Shown here: positions 49,301 through 59,215 of the stretch, one piece after another
How positions within the stretch are numbered: the first letter of the stretch is position 1
How the letters are laid out: each line of letters starts with the position of its first letter
Source: Arbacia lixula
Taxonomy: Eukaryota > Echinodermata > Echinoidea > Arbacioida > Arbaciidae
DNA length: 64,000 nt
NCBI GenBank assembly: GCA_963669155.1
Contig: OZ022597.1
Span: forward strand, 9,821,605 to 9,885,604
Direction of reading: 5' to 3'
Position numbers and translations under genes: made by a program
Notes under the pieces: model-generated
What the model was told of the DNA's origin: nothing
What the model saw: the letters and a program-made list of their open reading frames with translations, nothing else
The model's database searches: none

Positions 49301-51010
49301 TTTCGGCATGATATTACATGAGACGCAGACCTGTCTGTTTTGGAAAAACAGTTTTTCATTTCGAAAGCGGGAATATTTTCTCGAGTGGGCCATTTCTGTC
49401 GGTCAAAAAAACATTAAGTCTCTGTCCCTCTCTACTCCAACAATGCTACTGGATGATTAATGATATTTCTATCTATTTGGCTCCCATATATCTTTTCACT
49501 TTAAAATTGAAATTGAATGATTACTACAACAATTGCAATTCCGCCTTAACGATGTTTACATTGTGTGTGTGTGTGTGTGGGGGGGGGGGGGGGAGGTATT
49601 GTGATGGTAAAAGAGTTTCAGGATTTGAGGCCGGTATAAACAAAGGTTCAATGTTCACATATTCTTAATACAAGACGTCTACCTGTCTTGCAGGATAATT
49701 GATGAATTAAATTTGTATTGCTAGCCAAAAATGTGAAAGGACAAATTAGGAAAGTAAAAGTCCACCCTGAAGGTGAATTGTATTAATGAAAGCAGAAGCA
49801 TTACGAAGAAATTCGTAAAAGCTGGATGAAAATCCGTTGCAGGAAAATAAATTTATGAGTTGTTGAAACGTTCATTTCATGACGTCACTTGCGAGGTGCT
49901 CCCTTTTATCGGCCGTTATAAGGCAGAATACCTTAACCTGAAATATCATGTTCTGAGAAAAACGAGATTAAAAGTTCCATCCTGTCCAATTTTTTTGTCT
50001 TTTGATTGTGAAGTTCTAAAAACGGAAGGCTTGTAAAGACATTCATTTAATACATTTTTACAAAATTTCAGCAAAAATAGATTTATTGTCTTAGAGTAAA
50101 AGAGAGACAGCTTTCTGCCACATGAAGGCTGTCTTTGGAGGACCGGTTCTAATTTGCTATGAAAAGAACGTATCCCACATTACTTACGTCGCACAAGTAT
50201 TCTCCAGCGGTGACATATCAATTCGGCAAAAGAAATTAAGTCAAGAAAAAATGCTACTATGAGCCTATACTGTTTTTAAACGTCTGCTTTCTTTCTACCA
50301 AGGAAAATTGGAGTAATTCACAACGTTCATGTTGTCCTACATATATTTGAATATTAGTATACAGGAGAAAGCAATTGCCTCTGGGAACAGAATTGATTTA
50401 ATCGAGTCACACAGGTCGTTATGTTAATGATTCCTGTATTATGTAAACGTCTGCAAGTACAACACTGTGTTTCAAGATAGCCATAATCGTGTAAACCACA
50501 AAATATAAATATAAGCTAAATAAAAGTGATTTCAATAACTTAATTTACATTGGTTTTGCTAAATATGATGTGGTCTTCTTGTATTTATAGTATACCGTTT
50601 GACCATACATGCAAATGAACACGCAAATTAAAGGCAATGGCTACTACTATGTAGGTTTGAAATCATTTTGTTATATGAACACTTACACACATGAACACAC
50701 GAAACAAATTTCAATTTCACGGATTGTTCATGGGGGTACAGACAACGCTCGCAGACTGAGAACGTTGCCAGCATTTATTTCCCGCCGTACATACATGTAC
50801 GCAGGGTCAAGAGTTCGTCAGCAAAGTCTTTCTAAAGACATTGTGAGTTCATGCGTAATGTTTGCCTCGCTCTTTTATGACAATAACGCATATTCATTCT
50901 GCGCACTTGACTTTGGAATAGCAATCTGCTAGTTCGTGCTAACAAAATGATATATGCAGCTCACGATGGTGGTATGTTGTGCCCAGTACAAACTGCGATG
51001 GCGGCTATAG
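46303..51010. other. AT-rich stretch with no supportable gene
   Basis: It contains C runs (46500-46522, 47040), a GT tract joined to a G run (49561-49592) and many short frames without domains. No splice-linked set of exons could be built here. Introns or far-upstream exons of gene 2 may lie in it. Confidence 0.45.
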
Positions 51011-51129
51011 AAGGGATTGTGTGGTAACTTTGATGGTAACCAATACTTCCAATGCTGTACCCAGAACGGATTAAATTCCGATATTATAACTGATGTTTGT
51101 TCAACAACAGTTGAACACACTGGAAGTTT

Positions 51130-52820
51130 CTATCTTCATATCATCACAGTAAAATATGTGCTTAAAGAACTGAAGTTACTTAACTGTAATAAAGCTGTTG
51201 GAATCGATAAATTACACCCGAAACTATTGAAATTTGCTGCTGATTACATTGCGAGGCCATTAAGTTTCCTGTATAATGTATAATGAGATCCCCAATGACT
51301 TTACAATTGCAAAAATAATACCACTTTACAAAGGGAGAAGGGAATTACATATTAACAACTATCGTCAAATATCTTTATTGCCCATACCTGCAAAAATATT
51401 GGAAAGGGCTGTTCATGCACAACTTTATAAATACTTCATGAAAATTCTTTGTTCTCTTCTGTTCAATCAGGTTTTAGACCGATGCATTCAACTTAAACAT
51501 GTGTTACTGATATTTCAAAATATATTCTGCGTAATATGAATTCTGGTAATACTACTGGTGCAGTGTTTCTTGACTTGCGAAAAGTATTCGATGATTTTCT
51601 CATACTCGTCCTTAAAAAGAAACTATCGATGCATGGAACACGCAATTTTTAATTAGAATGGTTTAAATCTTATATTACTGATCGAGTGCATTGTTGTTCA
51701 ATAGAAAGAACATTAAGCAAGTACTAAAAGGTGAAATCTGGTGTTGCTCAAGGTTCGACCCTAGGAACCCTCATGTTCATTTTAGTCATTAATGACATAT
51801 GTAATTAAATGTTAGACGAATCCTGTAGATTACTTTATACGCAGATGACACAGTATATTTTGTACAGATGAAAATAAGCATGATGTTCAATTGAAACTCC
51901 AGTCACTATTTTGTAATGATCTAACTTTAAACTTGGAAAAGACGAACACTATGCCGTTTAGTTCAAACCATAAATCAACAGGTAAAAAGCTGTCAATAGT
52001 GTACAGAAATGATATCCTTGGGCACGTCAACGAATTAAAAAAAATGTTGGTGTTGCGTTCTTAATTGGACTTGTCACAGATATCACAAACAACTGGCTGC
52101 ATACGTAGAGTGAAGTGTTACCTTACAAAAGAAATAATGATAGTTCTATTTTATTCTCTTATTTTACCACACATTGATTTTTCTGGTACAGTATTGGGAA
52201 GCTGTGCCCAAACAAATATCTTGTGTATCCAACGATTGCAAAACAAAAATGGTTCTTGGCATGGATTTATTCAGATCGACAAGTTTTCCATTAAGCACTT
52301 TTAATTGACAATCAGTTAAATAAAGAATCCGGTATCAAGAAACGGCACTTGTACTCAAAATCATCCATGGGCAAGCTCCTTGTTACCTAAAGAATACAAC
52401 GCAGAGATGTTAACTATGCAACCCGTTACGCAACCAGCAACCCGTTATTTGTCTCCCACACCAAGAACTGAATACATGAAAAGATCAATCTGCTAATGTG
52501 GTAGTAAACTCTTTAACAGCCTCCCAATCACTGTTCACAGTTGTAATACTCAATACTCACAAAATTTAAATCAAAAGTGCGTCGTCTAAGCTACACCTGG
52601 ACACTGCATTTGTTCTAACTTTTTGGCCAATTGTGTTTGTCTTTGTTATTTTTATCTTCTATTAATAATGTTAATTGTATTTGAATGCTACCTATGTGGT
52701 TATGTTTACGTGATGATTATCACAGAGCTCCTTTGGAAAGCAGTCCTCGACGCTTAAAGGACTACCCAGTCTAAATAAAATGTGAAATAAATAAACAAAT
52801 CAATCAATCAATCAAATGCT
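51130..52820 (+). pseudogene. Degenerate LINE (CR1/jockey-like ORF2 remnant)
   Basis: Broken frames on the plus strand follow the RT order: ELKLLNCNKAVGIDKLHPKL, then IPLYKGRRELHINNYRQISL (finger motifs), GAVFLDLRKVFDDF near 51556 (motif A), SGVAQGSTLGTLMFIL near 51740 (motif B), ADDTVYF near 51841 (motif C), and later IDFSGTVLGSC..IQRLQNK. At least five frameshifts or stops separate them. The 3' end is AT-rich and closes with an (AATAAATC)n-type tail at 52785-52817. The motif order and tail indicate a non-LTR element; no intact protein. Confidence 0.8.
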
Positions 52821-52902
52821 GTACAGGGGGTGAGAAATAAAAAGGAGGAATTAAAGAGACGATTCTGATTATATATAAAGATAACTTATGTAATGAATTA
52901 TT

Positions 52903-53860
52903 AGGTGGTCCGTCGCCAACGACAGATCACCTCTTAATTTCGTTAGAATTTTCTTTATCTTCTTCTTCTTCTTCTTTATTTTTATTCTTTCACCCCCACT
53001 TTTTTGTGCCGCGCATAACTCATAATTGCCTACATCATTTTTATTGAAACTTTTATTACTTCTTGGTATTAATGTAATCTTTTAGGAATAAGCTTTTCAA
53101 GGTCATCACATGATCATGACGTCATCAACGAGCAATTTATTGAAAAACTATTACTTCATCCTACTCCAGAATGGATAATTGGATCAAAATGAAATTTGAC
53201 ATGAATAGATTTAACAAGTAGGCAATTGATTTCATTTAAGAAAAACGCGCACGTACGCGTACGTTAATGCATTTACAAGCGTGCAAAATTTAAAAATGCT
53301 CCAAATCAGCTAAAACTTTCTTTGCATATGTTCTAGGCCATTTCGAGCATTTCAAAAATTTCCGCGCGTGCGCGCGCGTTCGCGCGTTTTTCCATGCGTA
53401 ACGCAAACGCAGGGTCAAAATTCCGTTTTTTTACTGGTTTCATGTTTCTGACACTCCATAGATCACATCCTGCAATTTTGAGCTATTTCCATGCAAGAAC
53501 AAGGTCATGCGGGTGCGTCAAAGTTGAAAGTCTGCGCGTGCGTCAATACGTTTTTGTGTGCAAATATTGTAAAAAACATGACAACCTTCAATCGGCCATA
53601 GGTCTTCAGAATGGCTGGTGACCCCCAATTTTTTTTTTTCGATATCCCAAAAGAGTGGGAAATGTAAATGTGATTTCATGTCCAATCTAGCCCTTAAATT
53701 TAGTTTAACGTCATTGTATTGCCATAAGAATCGAAAAGATGGTTTTGCATGTATGACGTCATGAACTTTTTTACCCGCTTTTGTGTATCTCAGTAATCGA
53801 TGGTCAATTTTCTCCCAAATTTCAGTATGATGTAGCTGAGACCTCGCTCCATAGTAGCAG
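52903..53860 (+). repeat. Dispersed repeat with alternating CG/TA tract, right copy
   Basis: Inverted counterpart of 45440-46302. It begins with the hairpin aggtggtccgtcgccaacgac..atcacct and includes CG-rich alternating tracts at 53245-53262 and 53360-53400 (gcgcgtgcgcgcgcgttcgcgcg). A CTT microsatellite lies at 52960-52985. Similarity may extend to about 54110, since the phrase 'aaatttcagta(t/c)g(a/t)tgtagctgag' occurs twice (53818 and 54030). Confidence 0.65.
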
Positions 53861-54760
53861 TTGCCTTCATTTTTCATTTTGATGACGTCTTCACGGTGTA
53901 AATTTCATTATACGCATGAATGTCAAAATCGCACTTCCGTGTTATGTCAATGGAAGGGGTATTTATGAAATGACATGACGAGCTTCTAGGGGCTGTATCT
54001 CACTAATATGTCAAGCTTTCACTCTGAAATTTCAGTACGTTGTAGCTGAGTCTACTAGCTTTCGGGATGACTGCCTCCGTTTTTTAATCAGATGTCGGGA
54101 TCATGCCGAAATTTCCATTGAAACTTGAAATTGTGGTATCAAAATCGAAACGAGATAAACACGTAAGCTTTCGTAGAATAACGCCATCTACAGTTTAAAG
54201 CATTATAGTTATAATAAAAACGTTGACAGAATCCATAATGAAAATTTCACAGTATCTTTGTTTCATAGACTTGTACAAAATGATTTGATTTTAACGTGAA
54301 CAGTCAGTCGTGACGTCATCTAGGTGGCATTTTGTGTTTTTGCCATGAAAAGATGTTATCAACGATGGTGCAAATCATTTTCATGGTATTTTCTGGAGTG
54401 GGTAGGGTCATTACTTCATTCCTTTTGCAGAGTGGTTTTTGCCTCCTTCTCATATTCTTTACTTTACTTTGTCCTTCTCTTTAATAGTCTCTTCACCATT
54501 TTTTTTTTTCTGACGAACTTTTTTTTTTATAAGTGACTATTATTAACATGTTGTTAGCACATTAAACGTGACCATTTCAGACAAATCTCTGACATGTTAG
54601 TATGTTGCAGGTGCTCTTTGACCTTTCTTCATCGTTGCCCCTGAATTTTAATGGCTAGATAATATCACCGTACATCTGTCAGAAGTTAGCATGAATTTGC
54701 ATTGACAGACCACCTCATACTTGTACACAAGTATTTCTCGTTCTTTTGCGTTCCTCACAG

Positions 54761-55314
54761 GGGCCACGACAGCCGCCAGGATGCCTATTTCGCTTGGGGA
54801 GTGGCGTCTGCGCATAGGCAAATTCGTGCCGAGGAGGAGACGTGAAGAAATAAACTGGTCCAAGGTTGGAACAAACCTTGATAAAGCAACGCACTCTGAC
54901 GAGAAGACACCGTGCAGTGACGGTAATAGTGGTGATACCCCGTCATCAACTGAGACTCATACTTGCTCATCGTCGAGCTCTGCCACGACTACTGCACACG
55001 TCGATCCCTCGCACGCTGGTGAGGCAACGGGACTAGGACACCGCGGTGAGGGCAGTGCCTCGTCGTCGAGTACATCCACCGACATTACCAGTGCTGCAAA
55101 ACCTACCTACTCCTCACCCCAGCCGCAGGTGGTGGGGCATCCCGAGGGGTGTAGTCACTTACCCCGCTCTGCTGACGACATCCCGGAGAAGGCCGCGTCA
55201 TCTTTACAGGACGATGCCTCGGGAAATGTCCCGAAACCACAGTCCGGAGACTGTCTAGAAGATCAAATAGAGAAGTGTGGTGATCCCGATACGAAAGTGA
55301 CAGAGAAAACAGGG
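54761..55314 (+). CDS. Gene 2 exon: Ser/Thr-rich N-terminal region
   Basis: Acceptor gcgttcctcacag, donor gtaaga; phase 0 at its end. The first Met in frame is at 54781, giving 178 codons, but the frame is open back to the acceptor, so an upstream exon may exist and the start is uncertain. The N-terminus has MPISLGEWRLRIGKFVPRRR, a basic segment with a W-R-x-R-I-G core. It is followed by about 130 residues rich in Ser, Thr, Gly, His and Pro with no fold expected. GC content is clearly above the flanks, as expected for coding sequence. The next exon carries a 2A-like motif, so this segment would be released as a separate polypeptide. Confidence 0.7.
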
Positions 55315-55955
55315 GTAAGAACAAAAGTCACCGTTAGTACTTCAAGAGTATATTTATGTCTACATAGGTTAATTACAGACATGTCTTTAATAGGAGTTAC
55401 GCATACGCTCCTCTGCATCTCAATGTTCTTCTCGGTTCGCCACACCACTCCTGCTCACTGTTGGACACAGGATATCCCTCTGGGGTTGAAGTCCTCCATG
55501 TCCACATGGGTGAAGTGTCCTGGCTGGTGGGGATGGACCAGCAAGTGGTCACATGTTTGTATGGCACCGCAGTCACATTTTGCTTAATCATCCTATAATT
55601 GCATCCCTATTTCTACATCAGGACTTTGCAGCGTCCGGTCCCTGTCCTCAAAAGACCATGTGGGTCATTTCTCAGTTGAATCTGCTGCTAAGGATTCATT
55701 GGATCTGAATCAGAGTTTGTGCTGCGCTGTCTGGAAGTGATCAGACCAGAGGCCTAGCATCACCTAGACGCACACCATATCCAATTTGTGTGTACAACAC
55801 AACCGTGTAAAATATAATTCTGAGTCTACTTCATCCGAAGAGGAGATTGAGTGCAATTAATTCTTTAAGCCAATACTAGTTCTAAAAGGTGAGTGTCATA
55901 GATATGTAATCAGGTAAACGATGTATTTATCTGCAATTTGATTTTTGTTCTCTAG
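55315..55955 (+). other. Gene 2 intron 1
   Basis: gtaaga at the 5' end and ttttgttctctag at the 3' end. The frame happens to stay open to 55587, so intron retention would add about 90 codons before a stop. Confidence 0.6.
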
Positions 55956-56128
55956 GACGGCTCAAGGTGTGACACAAGCCATGATAGCACTGCTGAAAAG
56001 AGCAGGGAGGATCATTCGTCATATGACCTTACCTCGGAGCTAGAAGCGCCGCAGCTCAGTGTGAATATCACGCAGACATTGATTCTACAGTCGGGTGACG
56101 TAGAGCGGAATCCTGGCCCCATTGATCG
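55956..56128 (+). CDS. Gene 2 exon with 2A-like ribosome-skipping motif
   Basis: 173 bp, phase 0 in and phase 2 out, donor gtaggc. It encodes DGSRCDTSHDSTAEKSRED, an acidic stretch, then NITQTLILQSGDVERNPGP and ID. D-V-E-x-N-P-G-P is the complete 2A consensus. The preceding hydrophobic and Ser-Gly residues (LILQSG) fit the helix that acts in the ribosome exit tunnel. In known 2A sequences the ribosome fails to join Gly to Pro and continues, making two proteins from one frame. The break would follow residue 232 counted from Met54781. 2A-like sequences are known in sea urchin NLR genes and in some non-LTR retrotransposons. Here the motif lies in a spliced host exon upstream of a Death domain. 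Confidence 0.85.
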
Positions 56129-56937
56129 GTAGGCTTATTTTAATACTTGAAGTGGTGTTCATGATCGTGGTGTACTCTCCCGTCTTCCATTGCTGTATTT
56201 TACCTTTTGCTGTCCAGTCATGTGCATTGTCTTAGTACGCCATGTAGGTCAGGGCAGGTCTACCAGGTCTCCATTTCCATGTTTGGGTATATAATGAACT
56301 AGTTAAGATACGGGCCGGTAACTTTGTTGTATCACTTCGTTGTATTTTAAATTGGTAGTGCACCCTGAAAATACTTTTGCTTCAATAAAAGGAGACACAT
56401 GAAAAAAAAAATATTAGTGAAGGTTTGACGAAAATAAGTCAAAGGAAAAGACATTTTTTATTTGAATTTAAAGTATTGATTTTGTGACGCCACGTGCGAG
56501 GTGCTCTCCCATATGTTGTGTACAAATTGTTCTAAAATGTGCATTTTCTCAAAAGGATATTTTCCATTTCACCTGTGCGTTTGACATATCATTAGACACA
56601 TATTTTTTTTACACACACAGTTATGAAAACTATGTATTTCTTCATTTAAGAACATAAACAAGCAGTTTATGGAAAAAGTAGTACACATCATATGAGAGAG
56701 CATCTCACACGTGAATTCACAAAATCTAGATTTTAAAATCATAAAACTTTCCGCTTGAACGATTTTAATCAAACCTTCACTATCCTTTTTTGTGTCTCTT
56801 TTCCCTGAAACGCAAATAATTTCATGGTAATCAAAATATCTCTTTAAGGCTTGGGGGGGGGGGGGAGGGGGGAATTAGTTATGCAAGTTTAGTTCACAAG
56901 AGGGATGCAGAGCATTGTCTGTCGTATGGTAAATTGG

Positions 56938-57385
56938 TCTACAGTCATTTCGTCCAATGCCATTTTGTCCATCAACATTTCGTCTACCACCCATTTCGTC
57001 CAGTCATCATTTCGTCCAATAGCCATTTCGTCTATTCACCAGTTGGTCTATAACCAATTCGTCTACAACCATTTCGTCTACCAACCATTTGGTCTAACCC
57101 CATTTCGTCTAATGCCAAATCGTCCATTAATCAGTTCGTCCAACTTCACTTGGTCCAATAGCCATGTCGGCTAATTTCAGTTGGTCCAATATCCACATCG
57201 TCTACTTATCAACTCGTCCACTTCCCATTTCGTCTACTAATCATTTCGTCCATCAACCATTAGGTCCAATGATCAGTTCGTCTAACAACCAAATCGTCTA
57301 ATAACCATTTCGTCCATTTCCCAAATCGTCCAATACCCATTTCGTCTAATAGCCATTCGGTCCATTAGCCAGTTCGTCTACTGAT
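56938..57385. repeat. Minisatellite of about 17 bp (TTCGTC/TGGTC words), left array
   Basis: About 27 degenerate units of the form 'catttcgtccaatagc', varying ttcgtc with tggtc and cca with cta. The complementary array lies at 58612-59122, inverted. Confidence 0.9.
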
Positions 57386-58611
57386 ACAAATAGGAGGGGT
57401 GCGAAATTACTTTTATACCTTGAAATTATTGATGATAATGGTTAAAAAAAAATTATGATTGGCTCCCCCCCCCCTCTCTCTCTCTCTCTCTCACCCACTC
57501 ATACACACACACACTAAAAAAGATAAAACTGGACAGTTTAAGCACATTTTCAATAAAGAGCAAGGTATGTATGTATTGTGTACTCTGATACAAAACACAT
57601 GCTTTGGAGTCCAGATCGAGAGCATTCTTTATTCATCAAATTTTCTACATCAGCATAATATCTGTCTCAGGGTAGTATCCCTGGATATACATAGGAATGG
57701 CAGTGCATGTTGGTGGTCAAGCAGGTGGTCATTGTTTATATGAAGTCTGATGGATAGAGGTGGATAATAGTATACTGGGAATGGAGGTCAATAATGGGGG
57801 GTAATGGTCGTGGGGAGTTCGTGGAGATACGAGCGGATGAAAGTGATAGAGTGATGGAATGGGAGGATAGTTGGTGAAGAATGTAGTGTGTGTATGAACA
57901 CAATATGGCAGGATGGTATCTACTGAAAGAACTTATGCAAACTTAAATGACGAAATTCCGACACTACAAACTATAAGCACATTGTCAATAAAGAACAAGG
58001 TATGTACGTATCTCAATAAATCATATCTGCGAGTGCGGAGCGTGAGCTGAAATGATTTAATTTACTGTAATGGAACCTGCCATTTACCAATTCTCTTCCT
58101 CTCATTTTCGTCACTGTTCTTCCTTCCTGTTTCCCCTTCCTCTTCTTTATATTTTATTTCATGTCCTTCTTAATTTCGTCACCGCTCCCCCCCTTTTTTT
58201 AAGGGGGGGGGGGGGGGGGGGGCCTTCAAAAAAATGTTGAATCTAGGAGCCTGAAAGCAATTGCCTCTCTGTATTTTTTTTTCTCTCTCCCTTCTTTTTC
58301 TCTTCCCTGTAACTCTCCCTTCCTTCTTTCTCATCTTCCTTTATTCCTTCCATTTCCTTTATGTTTCTCTCAATATACCTTTCCTTTCCGTCCTTCCTTC
58401 CTCCCTTTTCCTTCTCCTTTTCTCTTTCCTTCTTTCTTTTCCTCACTCTCTCCTTCCCCTCTCTTTTTCTTTTTTTTCACTCGTTCCCCCTTATTTTCCC
58501 CTTCCTTTTCTTTTTCCTCTTCTCTTCCTTTATTTTCCTGAGACCACAAATCAGGAAAAGAGTCGAGTCGGCATGCACTACATGTGTACCAGAGAGGGCA
58601 CTATAGTGTCT
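57386..58611. other. Spacer between inverted minisatellites, with pyrimidine tract
   Basis: It includes a CT/CA simple tract (57467-57515) and a word 'caataaagagcaaggtatgta' variant at 57551 and 57990. A G run lies at 58202-58222 and a 270-bp C/T-rich tract at 58270-58540, where open frames are low-complexity artefacts. No gene seen. Confidence 0.6.
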
Positions 58612-59122
58612 ATTAGACAAATATGCTTATTAGACGAAATGAATATTAGACGAAATGAATATTAGACGAAATGGTGGATAGACGAAATGGCAATTGGACC
58701 AATTGGTCATTAGACCAAATGGCAATTAGACCAAATGATTGTTAGCCGAAATGGGTTTAGACCAAGTGATAATGGACCAAATGCAGATAGACCAAATGGA
58801 ACATGGACGAAATGAAAGTAGACCAAGTGGCTATTAGACCATTTGCCTTTAGACCAGTTGGCTATTGGACCAAATGGGGATAGACGAAATGATAGTGGAC
58901 GAAGTGGCTATTGGACCAATTGGCACGAAAATACCATTAGACCAAATGGTTATTTGACCAAATGATAATAGACGAAATGGCTATTAGACCAAATGGCTAT
59001 TAGACGAAATGGCTATTGGACGAAATGGTAATTGGACTATGTGGGTAGTGGACCAACTGATGGTAGACGAAATGACATTAGACCAAATGGCTATTAGACG
59101 AAATGGCATTGGACGAAATGGC
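58612..59122. repeat. Minisatellite of about 17 bp (GACGAAATGG words), right array
   Basis: About 30 degenerate units of 'attagacgaaatggct', alternating gacgaa with gaccaa. It is the reverse complement of the array at 56938-57385, so the pair with its spacer forms a 2.2-kb foldback structure like FB transposons, whose arms are also built of short subrepeats. Confidence 0.9.
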
Positions 59123-59139
59123 AATAAACCTGAATAATT

Positions 59140-59215
59140 AAATGACTGAGCTTCAACCAACCTTGAATTGTAGAGGGCAAGCTTTCGTCCTCTCCTGAGG
59201 ACTTTCTCAAGCCTA
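59140..59215 (-). ncRNA. Degenerate hammerhead-like segment in 3' pLTR
   Basis: On the minus strand the pLTR contains cttgagaaaGTCCTC, loop AGGA, GAGGAC, GAAAGC. The helix and GAAA match hammerhead stem II and core, but the first core half reads TTGAGAA where CTGANGA is needed, so cleavage is not expected. The same segment is repeated in the other pLTR at 61671-61746. Active hammerheads are known in the terminal repeats of Penelope-like elements. Confidence 0.35.

Noticed and set aside
58243-58665. Open frames rich in Phe/Leu/Ser or Lys/Glu/Arg
   Set aside because: They translate a pyrimidine-rich tract on either strand.
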